From Saccharospirillum sp. (GTDB taxonomy: Bacteria > Pseudomonadota > Gammaproteobacteria > Pseudomonadales > Natronospirillaceae), in assembly GCA_022565595.1 (NCBI GenBank), contig JAIUML010000004.1:124001-188000 (forward strand): a DNA stretch of 64,000 bases. The letters run 5' to 3'. Position numbers and translations under genes: made by a program. The number at the start of each line of letters is the position of its first letter. Position 1 is the stretch's first letter. Of the stretch, positions 54,493 to 63,951 are shown piece by piece. Below the pieces are notes generated by a model that worked only from the letters and a program-made list of their open reading frames with translations, was not told where the DNA came from and searched no databases.

Positions 54493-54852
54493 ATGACAGC
54501 ACCAAGAAAAGTACTCCCCGACTTCGACGATCTGGTTGAACTGGCCTCAACCGACCCGGATCGACTGGAAAACCTGCGCCGCCTGCTGATTGAAGACCTG
54601 ATAGACCACGCCCCAGACAATCAACGTCAGCGGCTCAAAGGACTGCAGTTTACCATTGATATGGAACGCCGACGCGCCAAGAATCCGGTGCAATGCTGCG
54701 TGCGTATGTCTCAGATGATGCACGACCGAGTTGCCGACTTGCGCGAGTCCCTGCTGGAATTGAACGCCCAGCCGGTACCCTATCGGCCAGAACAAGGTAC
54801 AGTCGTCCCTTTCCCTGTCCGAAAAGCGGGAGACGAAAAGGGCTCTACCTGA
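54493..54852 (+). CDS. DUF3135 domain protein
   Basis: A 119-residue basic protein starting LPDFDDLVELASTDPDRLE with LKGLQFTIDMERRRAKNP in the middle, the DUF3135 signature. No function is established. AGGAAGAGG lies upstream of the ATG. It precedes the Nudix gene by 43 nt and may be co-transcribed with it. Confidence 0.85.
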   Translation: MTAPRKVLPDFDDLVELASTDPDRLENLRRLLIEDLIDHAPDNQRQRLKGLQFTIDMERRRAKNPVQCCVRMSQMMHDRVADLRESLLELNAQPVPYRPEQGTVVPFPVRKAGDEKGST

Positions 54853-54895
54853 TAATCTAATCGGTGTTATACACGCTTGACGCTTTCGAGAGATC

Positions 54896-55432
54896 ATGAA
54901 TTTTTGCAGTCATTGCGGCAGTGCCGTGCGCTTCGCCATACCCGACATGGACAACCGGTCGCGCTACCTGTGCGACCATTGCGGCACCATCCATTACCAG
55001 AACCCTAGACTCATCACCGGCACACTGCCGGTCGCACCGGACGGCCGAATTCTGCTGTGCAAGCGAGCCATTGAACCACGCCTTGGTTACTGGACCTTAC
55101 CTGCGGGTTTTATGGAAAATGGTGAAACTACGGTCGAAGGCGCCTTGCGCGAGACCATAGAGGAAGCCTGTGTCACCGGCCAGAACCCTAGCCTGCTGTC
55201 CATCATCAGCCTTCCGGAATTCGACCAGGTTCACCTGTTTTATCGCGTCGACATGCCCGACTTTGAATACGCGACGACACCAGAGAGCAGTGCCGTTGAG
55301 TTGTTCGAGATTGAGCAGATCCCCTGGCAGGAAATCGCCTTTCGTACCGTCACTGCCACGCTGGAACACTACCAGACCCACCTGAAACGCGCAGCTATAC
55401 CGGTCCTGAACAGCACAGTCTATCGTCGCTAA
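54896..55432 (+). CDS. Zinc-ribbon Nudix hydrolase
   Basis: A 178-residue protein: N-terminal zinc ribbon (CSHCGSA and CDHCGTIHYQNP, 3-35) and a Nudix domain with a full box (GFMENGETTVEGALRETIEE, about 68-87). It resembles the C-terminal half of NudC and the COG1051 ADP-ribose/NADH pyrophosphatases, but lacks the SQPWPFPxS NADH motif of NudC, so the substrate is open. Confidence 0.85.
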   Translation: MNFCSHCGSAVRFAIPDMDNRSRYLCDHCGTIHYQNPRLITGTLPVAPDGRILLCKRAIEPRLGYWTLPAGFMENGETTVEGALRETIEEACVTGQNPSLLSIISLPEFDQVHLFYRVDMPDFEYATTPESSAVELFEIEQIPWQEIAFRTVTATLEHYQTHLKRAAIPVLNSTVYRR

Positions 55433-55476
55433 AAGGAGCTGATGGGCGCGCTGCACGCATTCGACAAATAAATTCA

Positions 55477-55500
55477 TATAATGCCAACGTAAACGTTTAC
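55477..55500 (+). promoter_or_regulatory. LacI-regulator promoter and operator O1
   Basis: Perfect TATAAT at 55477-55482 followed by the palindrome GTAAACGTTTAC at 55489-55500, which would overlap the transcription start. The same 14-mer (with flanking C and T) occurs before the ABC operon at 56552. This is typical of LacI-family autorepression. Confidence 0.7.
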
Positions 55501-55556
55501 TTAAATAGAAATCTGTCCTATTCTGGTGGTATTGAATGCCATACCAGAGACTGAGC

Positions 55557-56513
55557 ATGGACCGTAATACCATTCATGAAGCCGCGCGAAGGGCCAACGT
55601 TTCAGTTGCTTCTATATCGCGAGCACTGAACAATAAGCCTGGCCTGGGTGAAGCCACTCGCGCACGGATTCTGGCCGTATGCGCGGAACTGGGGTATTCC
55701 CCTTCGGTTGCGGCACGTCAGTTGAAGGAAGGTCGCACGGCCACCGTTGGGTTGAGCCTGGGTCTGCACGACTGGCAGGTAAATCCCTACGTTTCCATCA
55801 TGTTTGAGCACTTGACGCGACACCTGCACTACCGAGGCTTGATGCCGGTACTCTTTCATCATTCCAACATTCCTCAACTGATCGAGCAAACGGCATCCGC
55901 CATTCTGCTGGGCGTTGAAAACGAAGATCGTCGTATCCGTGCGCTGAATGAGGCAGGCATACCTTTTGTCGCCATTGGCAAACGACACGATGGCTTCTGG
56001 GTATGCCCGGACGACGAGCACGGCGGTCAATTGGCAGCGGACCGCCTGATTGAGTTGGGCTGCCGCCGTCTTGCCTCTGTCGAAATCGATAACACAGAAA
56101 AGGGCACAGCCTTGCGCGCTTCTGGTTTTCAGCAGGTCTGCCAAGAGGCGGGTATTGAATCTCAATCACTCAATATACCAGACTCAACAACGCCCACCTT
56201 AACGGCCTATCGGTACCTGACTCAACATTGGTCAGGTTCGCCCTTCCCTTATGACGGCCTTTTTTGCGAAACCGATGAGATTGCTTTTGGCGTGCGCAGC
56301 GCTCTGCTGGACATGGGTGTCGATGTGCCCGGTCAGGTGAAAATCATCGGCTATGATGATCTGCCTGTATTTAGTGAAGGCATCACCACCATCCAACAGG
56401 ATATCAGCGCCATCGCCAGGGCAGCCACCGAATTACTGATCGAAGCACTGCAAGGTCAGAAAGCCAAATCCCGGGTCATGCCGGTTCATTTGATCCGGCG
56501 CGATAGCGCCTGA
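55557..56513 (+). CDS. LacI-family transcriptional repressor
   Basis: A 318-residue regulator: N-terminal HTH and hinge (TIHEAARRANVSVASISRAL at 4-23, GYSPSVAARQL near 45) and a periplasmic-binding-type sensor domain (60-318, GLFCETDEIAFGVRSALLDMG, IIGYDDLPV). Start 55557 fits the domain; an in-frame ATG at 55536 adds seven residues. It is flanked by two identical operators and probably controls itself and the ABC sugar operon downstream in response to an imported sugar. Confidence 0.9.
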   Translation: MDRNTIHEAARRANVSVASISRALNNKPGLGEATRARILAVCAELGYSPSVAARQLKEGRTATVGLSLGLHDWQVNPYVSIMFEHLTRHLHYRGLMPVLFHHSNIPQLIEQTASAILLGVENEDRRIRALNEAGIPFVAIGKRHDGFWVCPDDEHGGQLAADRLIELGCRRLASVEIDNTEKGTALRASGFQQVCQEAGIESQSLNIPDSTTPTLTAYRYLTQHWSGSPFPYDGLFCETDEIAFGVRSALLDMGVDVPGQVKIIGYDDLPVFSEGITTIQQDISAIARAATELLIEALQGQKAKSRVMPVHLIRRDSA

Positions 56514-56551
56514 TCCAACGATCGACACAGTCGATTTTTTTGCAACAAAAC

Positions 56552-56563
56552 GTAAACGTTTAC
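56552..56563 (+). promoter_or_regulatory. LacI operator O2 of the ABC sugar operon
   Basis: GTAAACGTTTAC, a perfect 12-bp palindrome identical to O1, 17 nt before the binding-protein start and just upstream of its AGGAGAGG ribosome site. Confidence 0.75.
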
Positions 56564-56580
56564 TCGACAGGAGAGGAAAC

Positions 56581-57822
56581 ATGAAAACAAGAAAAACGCT
56601 GTTAGCCGCTGGTATTGCAATGATTGCCGCCAGTTTGCCGACTCTGGCCAATGATGTTGTCCGCGTCAGCGGTTGGGGTGGCGACAATGTTGTGGTGGTC
56701 AACACCCTGATTAACGAAGTTCTGGTGGATGAACTGGCAGCAGCAGGCATCACCGTTCGCTATGAGCCGGTTGAAGGCGACTTTGCACAAATTCTTACCA
56801 ACGCCTTGTCGGCGGGCACCGCGCCGGATGTCTTCTATGTTGACTCCTTCTGGGCCTACCCCGTGTTTCAGTCCGGTAAAATCGACCCAGTCTCAGACGA
56901 CAATATGGCCATTGCCGATGAGCTGATTCCCTCCTTGAACGAGGCCTTCATGCACAACGGCCAATTGATGGGCATCGCCAAGGACTTCAATACCCTGGCC
57001 GTGCAGTACGATCTTGATGTTTTTGATGACGCTGGCGTAGAACCACCCAACGAAGACGACGACTGGAACAGCTTCAAATCCAAACTGCAGCAGGTTCAGT
57101 CCAACCTGGACGATGTTTATGGCCTCTGTGTGGTACCCGACTATGCCCGCTTTGCCGCCTTTGCTCTGGCAACCGGCTGGAAACCCTTTAACGATGAAGG
57201 CCACACCCTGCTGGATGATCGCTTTCGCGAGGCCTTCGAATTCTATGTCAATCTGGTAGACGATGGTGCGGCAGTGCTGGCCACCGACCTCGGCCAGGGT
57301 TGGACCGGTGGCTGCTTTGGTAACGGTGATACCGCAGTCGCTATTGAAGGCGCCTGGATGATTGGTTTTCTGCGCGATCAAGCTCCCAACATGTACTACA
57401 GCACCACGAGCATACCCAAACACCCGGAAACCGGTGATCGCGGTAACCTGGTCTTTACGGTCTCCTGGTCTGTCGCAACAGATAGCAAGGTCAAGGATTC
57501 TGCTCACACACTGGTCGGTCTGCTGACCTCGCCCAAGGCTCAGCAGTGGGTATTGGAAAGTGGTCTTGCCTTACCGAGCCTTGAAGCTTTGGGTGACAAT
57601 GCCTACTTCCAGGAAGACAACCGGGAATCGATCACCAGCCGGGTGGTATTCGAAGGCGCCAGCAACGGACAGGTAGAGCCCTTTCAGTTCGCTCAGTACG
57701 GTGGTGACTGGAAAGCCATTGTCGATGAAGCCCTCAGTGCCGCTCTTTTAAAAGAACGCACTATTGACGATGCGATCGCTTTTGCGCAACAGCGGTATGA
57801 TCGTTTGACCGGTCGTCAATAA
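56581..57822 (+). CDS. Sugar ABC transporter substrate-binding protein
   Basis: A 413-residue periplasmic binding protein (extracellular family 1). The signal peptide covers about 1-23 (ASLPTLA-N). NALSAGTAPDVFYVDSFWAY and a WTGGCFGNGDTAVAIEGAWM block are typical of CUT1 binding proteins. Aromatic residues suggest an oligosaccharide or glycoside ligand. It is first in a four-gene operon. Confidence 0.9.
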   Translation: MKTRKTLLAAGIAMIAASLPTLANDVVRVSGWGGDNVVVVNTLINEVLVDELAAAGITVRYEPVEGDFAQILTNALSAGTAPDVFYVDSFWAYPVFQSGKIDPVSDDNMAIADELIPSLNEAFMHNGQLMGIAKDFNTLAVQYDLDVFDDAGVEPPNEDDDWNSFKSKLQQVQSNLDDVYGLCVVPDYARFAAFALATGWKPFNDEGHTLLDDRFREAFEFYVNLVDDGAAVLATDLGQGWTGGCFGNGDTAVAIEGAWMIGFLRDQAPNMYYSTTSIPKHPETGDRGNLVFTVSWSVATDSKVKDSAHTLVGLLTSPKAQQWVLESGLALPSLEALGDNAYFQEDNRESITSRVVFEGASNGQVEPFQFAQYGGDWKAIVDEALSAALLKERTIDDAIAFAQQRYDRLTGRQ

Positions 57823-57917
57823 AGGTTACAGGCCAGCCACTCACTTTCGATTGGGTGACTGGCATAGAACAATCTATTGTCTGAAACCAAAAAAATAATA
57901 CAGGACTAGCCAATCGG

Positions 57918-59018
57918 ATGAATCATAAAATAAAACAACAGGAACGCATCGCCGGCTGGCTCTTTGTTACGCCCTTTTGCGTTTCACTCTTCGTGTTCTT
58001 CGTCTACGCACTGGGCCGAACCCTGGTGTACAGTTTTCAATCTTTCGATCTGTTCAGTGAGGCTACCTGGAATGGCATAGCCAACTATGTCGCCTTACTG
58101 AGCGATCCGCTTTTTGCCCTGGCATTACGTCACTCTCTGGCCTTTTCGATTGTCGTGACCACCTTGCAAACGATGCTGGCGTTATTGCTGGCACTGGCGG
58201 CCAACAAGAAAGTCCGCGGCCAGGGTTTTTTCCGTACGGTTTTTTATTTTCCTTCCATTCTGTCCAGCGCTGCCATGACGCTGATCTTCATGTGGCTGTT
58301 TCAGCGACGCGGGGTACTCAATCAAGGACTTGGCTGGATTAACGAACACATGGGTCTGCTGTTGATCTGTGTAGTCCTTTTTATGGCCATCCAGACGGTA
58401 CAATTTCTGATGGGTCGACGCCGCTATCAATGGGTGCGCTGGGGCGATCCGTTTCATTTCCTGGTCAGTTTGTTGCTGACTGCCGTTGGCACACTCATCC
58501 TGGCTGGCTATGGCATTGGCGTTCGAGAACTCAGCGAACCGGTCGCCATTACCTGGCTCAACACTCGTGAAACCTGGGGGCCGTTGCCACGCACCATCTG
58601 GGCCATTGTCGCGATGAACATCTTTACCACCGTCCCGACTTTGATGCTGCTCTATCTGGCTGGCTTGCAGTCCATTCCGGATTCGCTTTACGAAGCAGCC
58701 GAACTCGAAGGTGCGTCGAAGTTTCAACAGTTGCGCTACATCACCTGGCCGAGGCTGATGCCAGTGAGTTTTACCGTGGTGACCCTGGGCATTATCGGCA
58801 CCCTGCAAATGTTCGATCAGGTTGCCCTGCTCGGTGATGCGGCACCTCTGGAATCGAAAATCACCCTGGCCTATTTCACTTACCACAACGCTTTCCCACC
58901 CGGCGGTACACCACGCATTGGTATGGCCAGTGCAGCAGCCCTGGTATTGGCCGCTTTGACCCTGGTTATGGTGTTGATACAGCGCTCTGTCGGCGTTGGG
59001 GAGAAGACCAATGACTGA
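57918..59018 (+). CDS. Sugar ABC permease, MalF type
   Basis: A 366-residue inner-membrane permease with about eight helices and the EAA loop EAAELEGASKFQQLRYITWP (about 260-280) that docks an ATPase. An extra hydrophobic pair at about 140-200 is not seen in compact MalF/UgpA proteins. It overlaps the next permease by 8 nt. Confidence 0.9.
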   Translation: MNHKIKQQERIAGWLFVTPFCVSLFVFFVYALGRTLVYSFQSFDLFSEATWNGIANYVALLSDPLFALALRHSLAFSIVVTTLQTMLALLLALAANKKVRGQGFFRTVFYFPSILSSAAMTLIFMWLFQRRGVLNQGLGWINEHMGLLLICVVLFMAIQTVQFLMGRRRYQWVRWGDPFHFLVSLLLTAVGTLILAGYGIGVRELSEPVAITWLNTRETWGPLPRTIWAIVAMNIFTTVPTLMLLYLAGLQSIPDSLYEAAELEGASKFQQLRYITWPRLMPVSFTVVTLGIIGTLQMFDQVALLGDAAPLESKITLAYFTYHNAFPPGGTPRIGMASAAALVLAALTLVMVLIQRSVGVGEKTND

Positions 59019-60384
59019 ACTGAATGCTGAAATGAAACGTGAACTGGCCGCGGTTCGCCGCCGTCAGGCTTCTTCTGTCATCCTGATGTACGGCGTGCTG
59101 CTGAGCATTGCCACCGTACTGATGGGCACCTTTCTGTTTGCCTTGATGGCCAGTATAAAGAAAGACCCACTCGAGCAACCCTTTCAGTTCTGGTTTGAGC
59201 AGATCAACCCGGTCAATTGGGGTACTGCCTGGAAACTGGGCCGCCAGGGCGGCCAGGATGCCTGGTGGGGTGGCTTTGGGCCGGGCGGTGATGTGACCTT
59301 TTATCTGAGCTATGCAGCACCGACCACGGTTGAACTGGAAGACCCGCAAATAGAAGTCCCGCGCCGTGCCCCGGGTACGGGTATGGCTGCCGCTGTCTAC
59401 CGGGATTTTGCGGCTGACCATCTGGCAAATTTCCAGGTGACTCGAGAAGATGGCCCCAACTTCGAAGTGACCAACGAACTGGGAGTAGCAGAAGAATGGC
59501 ACCAGGCTCGCTGGCGAGTCAGTTTCGAACATGACAACGAAGGCCCCTGGGTTGAGCGAGTACCGCTGTACAGCCTGGCACCCTTGACTCAGGTTCTGGT
59601 GGATTCAACCTTGCCGCCGACTCAGCTCGAGCGTCGCGGCCGTGTCGCCAGTTGGGAAAACATCACACCCGGCGCTCTGGGGTATGTCTTCAATAACTAC
59701 CGGCGCGTGTTCAAGGAATCCATCGACCTCAATACTGGCGAGAGCCTCTTCGTTAGCTGGTTCAAGAACAGCCTCTTTATTTCTTTTGGACGGGTTGCCC
59801 TGACCTTGCTTCTTGCCACTACTGCTGGCTACGCCCTTGCACGGTTGACCTTTCCTGGCCACCGCGCCCTGTTCTTTTTGCTTCTGATCAGCATGATGAT
59901 TCCGGTGCAGGTCACCTTTATTTCCAACTATCTGGTGATTCGGGACATCAACCTGCTCAATACGCCCTGGGCCGTCATCATGGTGCTGGTGGTGTCGGCA
60001 CAGGTGCTGATCATGAAGCAATTTTTTGAAAGCGTGCCCAGGGAAATCGAAGAAGCGGCGCTGATGGATGGCGCCGGATACTTCACCACCTTTTACCGAA
60101 TCATTTTACCCATGAGCAAACCTGCCTTGATCACCATTACCATCATGGCCTTTCAAGGCGCCTGGAACGACTTTTTCTGGCCATTGGTGCTGATCAACAG
60201 CCCTACCAGTGCCTTTGCATTGCCGGTTGGTTTGTTGTCGCTGCGCAACGCCTATGGCGGAGCCGGTGACTGGTCGCTGATTCTGGCGGGCGCCTTCATG
60301 TCCACAGTGCCGGTGCTGATCCTCTTCATGGTATTCCAACGTTACATCGTCGATAACCCCATTGCCTCCGGCAGTAAGGAGTAA
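59011..60384 (+). CDS. Sugar ABC permease, MalG type, with large periplasmic insert
   Basis: A 457-residue permease. Helix 1 (about 20-45) is followed by about 160 residues of soluble, beta-rich sequence (about 50-210) before the usual five C-terminal helices (240-455) with the EAA loop EEAALMDGAGYFTTFYRIIL. Typical MalG proteins are about 280-300 residues without such an insert; in MalF an equivalent domain contacts the binding protein. The start at 59011 has GGAG close upstream. Confidence 0.88.
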   Translation: MTELNAEMKRELAAVRRRQASSVILMYGVLLSIATVLMGTFLFALMASIKKDPLEQPFQFWFEQINPVNWGTAWKLGRQGGQDAWWGGFGPGGDVTFYLSYAAPTTVELEDPQIEVPRRAPGTGMAAAVYRDFAADHLANFQVTREDGPNFEVTNELGVAEEWHQARWRVSFEHDNEGPWVERVPLYSLAPLTQVLVDSTLPPTQLERRGRVASWENITPGALGYVFNNYRRVFKESIDLNTGESLFVSWFKNSLFISFGRVALTLLLATTAGYALARLTFPGHRALFFLLLISMMIPVQVTFISNYLVIRDINLLNTPWAVIMVLVVSAQVLIMKQFFESVPREIEEAALMDGAGYFTTFYRIILPMSKPALITITIMAFQGAWNDFFWPLVLINSPTSAFALPVGLLSLRNAYGGAGDWSLILAGAFMSTVPVLILFMVFQRYIVDNPIASGSKE

Positions 60385-60392
60385 CCACTTTA

Positions 60393-62177
60393 ATGATCCC
60401 TTTGAAACACAACTTCAACTATCTGATCCTGGACGACCACGGAGGGGTCGACCCAGGCCAGCGCGAAACGGGTCTCTACTTTCTCGATACTCGCGTGTTG
60501 AGTCTTTACCACTGGTCACTAAAGGATTTTAATTGTTTGAAGCGCCAGGCAGAAGATGGCCGCACCCTGGTTGAATACTGGTCAAGGTCCGTCGACCATC
60601 GCCAATTGCTAGGCATCAAACGAACCCTGACCATGACTGCTACAGGCATGATCGATCAACTGGAAATCAGCAACACCGATCAGCAAGACCAAGGCTTCGA
60701 TGTAGCGCTTTCGCTGGACAGTGATTTCGCCGACATGTTTGAGATTCGTGGCCAGTTTGCAGACCTCGATCACCGCAACCAATCCAGCTCTAGGGGAACT
60801 CATGATTACAAGGCTCACTATGAGGCCACTGATCAGGTTCACTTCGATGTGGAAGTTGTCATCAAGGGTGCGCAGTTTCACGAAGCCTTGACCATTGAGC
60901 CTCACGAAACCAGAAAACTGACCGTTGAAGTCACCACCTCAAGCTCACTGCCGCAGGGCACAGAAGCACTGAATGTCGCCCAGGGCTGGTTGGGAGAGCC
61001 ACCAACCGAACCCGCCGCTCACCAGGCCTTTATGCAAGCCAACAGAGATCTGCAATGTCTGTTACTGGCTACACCAGAGGGCCTTAACATCGCTGCCGGC
61101 ATGCCCTGGTTTGTGACCCCCTTCGGGCGCGACTCACTCATCACCGCCTGGTTTCTGCTAAAACGTTTCCCGGATCTCGCCAGGGGTGTTTTGCGTTTCC
61201 TCGGCAACCACCAGGGTGCGAAACTGGATGAGTATCGAGACGAACAACCGGGGAAAATACTACACGAACAACGTTACGGCGAGTTGAGTCGAACCGGTCG
61301 CCTGCCCTTTCATACCTACTATGGCGCCGCCGATTCAACGCCACTTTACTTGTTGGTATTGCACGACACCGTTAAACAGACGGGTAACACCGAACTGATT
61401 ACCGAACTGCAACCCTACTGGCAGGCCTGCCTGACCTGGATCGAGCAATTTCGGGATGAGCGAGGATTGATAGTTTTTCGTGGCAACGAACGCGCCTTGA
61501 CCGTGCAAAGCTGGAAAGACTCCAAGGATTCACTCAGCTATGCCGACGGACGACTGGGTGAAGGCAGCCTCGCCGTTGCTGAAGTTCAGGGCTACGCCTT
61601 CGCCGCTTACCAGGCCGCAAGCGATTTCTATCAGCACCTGGGTGATGCTGTCAAAGCTCAAGAGTATCGAGCCGCAGCCGATGCCATTCAATCGCAACTG
61701 CACTCCCTGTTCTGGATGCCAGCGGACGACAACTTCGCCATTGCCATTGATGCAGACAGCGCCCAGCTCGCCACCAACAGTTCGGATGCTGGACATCTGC
61801 TGTGGACGGGCGTCGTACTAGCGGAGCATGCACAAAAGCTCATCCCCCGCATGTTCCAGCAGGACCTCTGGTCAGGTTGGGGCCTGCGCACCCTGAGCAC
61901 TCGGGAAGTGCGCTACAACCCGCTGTCGTATCACAACGGCTCGGTATGGCCACACGACACGGCACTCTTTGCGGCCGGCTTGCGCCGATACGGCGACGAA
62001 GAGGGGTTTGATCGCGTAAGCCGTGCACTTACCGACCTGGCCATGAGTCAGGACGACAAGCGTTTGCCAGAACTGGTAGGCGGCTACGATCGACCCAGCT
62101 ACCCACCCCTACCCTACCTGGACGCCTGCCGACCCCAGGCCTGGTCTGCGGCTGCCATGATTTACCTGCATTCCTGA
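60393..62177 (+). CDS. Amylo-alpha-1,6-glucosidase-like glycoside hydrolase
   Basis: A 594-residue cytoplasmic protein: an N-terminal glycogen-debranching-type beta domain (about 1-200, DTRVLSLYHWSL) and a C-terminal (alpha/alpha)6 barrel (about 210-594) with the catalytic-type Asp in WFVTPFGRDSLITAW (about 239-253) and NPLSYHNGSVWPHDT. There is no signal peptide, so it acts on the imported sugar. It closes the LacI operon 8 nt after the permease. Glycogen itself is an unlikely substrate in this context; a glycoside or alpha-oligosaccharide is more plausible. Confidence 0.85.
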   Translation: MIPLKHNFNYLILDDHGGVDPGQRETGLYFLDTRVLSLYHWSLKDFNCLKRQAEDGRTLVEYWSRSVDHRQLLGIKRTLTMTATGMIDQLEISNTDQQDQGFDVALSLDSDFADMFEIRGQFADLDHRNQSSSRGTHDYKAHYEATDQVHFDVEVVIKGAQFHEALTIEPHETRKLTVEVTTSSSLPQGTEALNVAQGWLGEPPTEPAAHQAFMQANRDLQCLLLATPEGLNIAAGMPWFVTPFGRDSLITAWFLLKRFPDLARGVLRFLGNHQGAKLDEYRDEQPGKILHEQRYGELSRTGRLPFHTYYGAADSTPLYLLVLHDTVKQTGNTELITELQPYWQACLTWIEQFRDERGLIVFRGNERALTVQSWKDSKDSLSYADGRLGEGSLAVAEVQGYAFAAYQAASDFYQHLGDAVKAQEYRAAADAIQSQLHSLFWMPADDNFAIAIDADSAQLATNSSDAGHLLWTGVVLAEHAQKLIPRMFQQDLWSGWGLRTLSTREVRYNPLSYHNGSVWPHDTALFAAGLRRYGDEEGFDRVSRALTDLAMSQDDKRLPELVGGYDRPSYPPLPYLDACRPQAWSAAAMIYLHS

Positions 62178-62200
62178 TTCCGGGAGCCTGATAAAACGCA

Positions 62201-62230
62201 AAAAGGCGGCTCTTTTCAGAGTCGCCTTTT
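62201..62230 (+). terminator. Terminator of the ABC-glycosidase operon
   Basis: AAAAGGCGGCTCT (62201-62213) / AGAGTCGCCTTTT (62218-62230), 12 of 13 positions paired, 4-nt loop, ending in T4. The A-run on the other side could terminate minus-strand transcription of the small gene at 62277 as well. Confidence 0.88.
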
Positions 62231-62276
62231 ACGATCGAGAGGAGAAAAAGTTTTTTGCTCTTGTTGGCAGTTTTGC

Positions 62277-62471
62277 TCAGGCGTCGCGGGTATGGGCAGG
62301 CGCACTGAACCAATGCTTGACGGTCGCCTTCAGGGCAGCAAGTCCGTTCAGAATCCCATTGACGATGTAATCACTGCGCATTTTACGGGCTTGTGCTTCG
62401 TAGTAAGCCACATCCGGGTTGCCCCACTGATCTACAACAAGATTGGTCTCAAAATCGACTAATTTACTCAT
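62277..62471 (-). CDS. Small hypothetical protein (DUF1127/RSP_7527-like, tentative)
   Basis: A 64-residue protein: MSKLVDFETNLVVDQWGNPD, then AYYEAQARKMRSDYIVNGI and a C-terminal amphipathic segment. GAGGAGG lies 9 nt before the ATG, a strong site. The AYYEAQARKMRS helix resembles small RSP_7527/DUF1127-type proteins, but the match is weak. Monocistronic, sharing the terminator at 62201. Confidence 0.7.
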   Translation of the reverse strand: MSKLVDFETNLVVDQWGNPDVAYYEAQARKMRSDYIVNGILNGLAALKATVKHWFSAPAHTRDA

Positions 62472-62598
62472 GGTGTTTGCCTCCTCAGACAAGGTCTGCT
62501 CGATCAAAGAAGCGGCTGATGCCGCCAACAGGACCCATAATAAGCAGTTGACCGTATGGTCACAAACGATAGGATTTCACGTTACAGATTAATTTAAT

Positions 62599-63951
62599 TC
62601 ATCCATACTGAGTCTGCTGGCGACTCAGAGCCCGCAAACCTTCATGCCCCAACTCCACACCCCAGCCGGAATCCCCTATGCCACCAAAAGCAACATCAAT
62701 CCGACTGCGCATCGGTTGGTTGATGCCCACATTGGCCGTATGCAACTGCTCCGCCAGTTGCTGCGCCTCGGTCTCGTTTTCATCCCAGACCGATGCCCCC
62801 AGGCCATAAGGGCTGGCATTGGACCAGGTAATGGCCTGACTCACCTCATCATAAACCGCGATCTGGATAACCGGGCCAAACACCTCCTGAACCCAGACCG
62901 GGTTCGCTGTCGCATCCTCAAACACCGCCCAGCCCGGGCTGACAAAATTACCGGATACCTGCAACGCTGCGCTGTGTCGTACCGCATGCGGCAGCATCGC
63001 CTGCCATTGATCCACCAGACGCTGAACAATATCCGCTCGCGCCAAAGGCCCCAGATGACACTCCAGATGCTCTGGCGGTTGCGGCACATAACGCTTCAAG
63101 CCTGCCTCCAGCAAGGCCAGCACCTGATCCAGATGCACCCTCGGCACCAACCAACGCTTGGCACACAAACAACTCTGACCACTGTTGTTCATGCGCGAGA
63201 CCAACGCAGTCTGCACAAAGCGAGCAATATCGCCATCAGCCGTCAACAGCCATGCATCACTGCCTCCCAGTTCCAGAGTCGTCGGCAACAAACGCTTGCC
63301 ACATTCCGCCGCAATGTGGCGCCCAGCCTGGGTACTACCGGTAAAGTGCACCTGGCGTATATGAGGGTGATCGTACATCACCGGCACCGAATCAACCGCC
63401 ACCGGGTAAACCTCGAACCACCCCTCAGGCACACCCGCCTGTGACAGCAACTGCGCCAGTTTCTCGGTAGCCAACAACACATTCGGCGCCGGCTTCACCG
63501 CCACCGTATTCCCCGCCACCAGAGCTCCGAGGGCAAAACGACACACCTGCCAGATCGGGTAATTCCACGGCATAATGCCCAATACCCCACCCAAAGGCTG
63601 CCAACAGCGAGTCACCCCACCGCGCAACGTTTCCGGCGCCAAAGCCGCACTCGACTCCCGATACAAGTAATCCACCAGTTGCCGCGTCTTCTCCAGTTCC
63701 GCCATTGAATGGCTGATCGGCTTACCCACCTCCCGAGTCAACAAGGCCGCCAGGGCCGTCTGATTCGACACCAGCTCCGCCCCAAACGCCTGCAACCACC
63801 GCAACCGTTCATGCAAACTCAAGCCCGAATGCAACTGCCAAGCACGCTGCTGCGCATCCAGCCGAGCCACAACCTCAGCCTCAGCCAAGGGCTGCGCCCG
63901 ATGCAACACCTCACCACTGGCCGGGTTAACCGATTCAAACACTGTCATCAT
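62599..63951 (-). CDS. NAD(P)-dependent aldehyde dehydrogenase (succinate-semialdehyde type)
   Basis: A 450-residue aldehyde dehydrogenase: cofactor region WNYPIWQ (129-135) and FTGSTQAGR (203-211), general base E227 in TLELGGSD and nucleophile C261 in NNSGQSCLCAKRW. Length and motifs fit the short succinate-semialdehyde dehydrogenase group. ATG at 63951 or 63948. The last 49 bases of the window show no further gene. Confidence 0.88.
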   Translation of the reverse strand: MMTVFESVNPASGEVLHRAQPLAEAEVVARLDAQQRAWQLHSGLSLHERLRWLQAFGAELVSNQTALAALLTREVGKPISHSMAELEKTRQLVDYLYRESSAALAPETLRGGVTRCWQPLGGVLGIMPWNYPIWQVCRFALGALVAGNTVAVKPAPNVLLATEKLAQLLSQAGVPEGWFEVYPVAVDSVPVMYDHPHIRQVHFTGSTQAGRHIAAECGKRLLPTTLELGGSDAWLLTADGDIARFVQTALVSRMNNSGQSCLCAKRWLVPRVHLDQVLALLEAGLKRYVPQPPEHLECHLGPLARADIVQRLVDQWQAMLPHAVRHSAALQVSGNFVSPGWAVFEDATANPVWVQEVFGPVIQIAVYDEVSQAITWSNASPYGLGASVWDENETEAQQLAEQLHTANVGINQPMRSRIDVAFGGIGDSGWGVELGHEGLRALSRQQTQYG

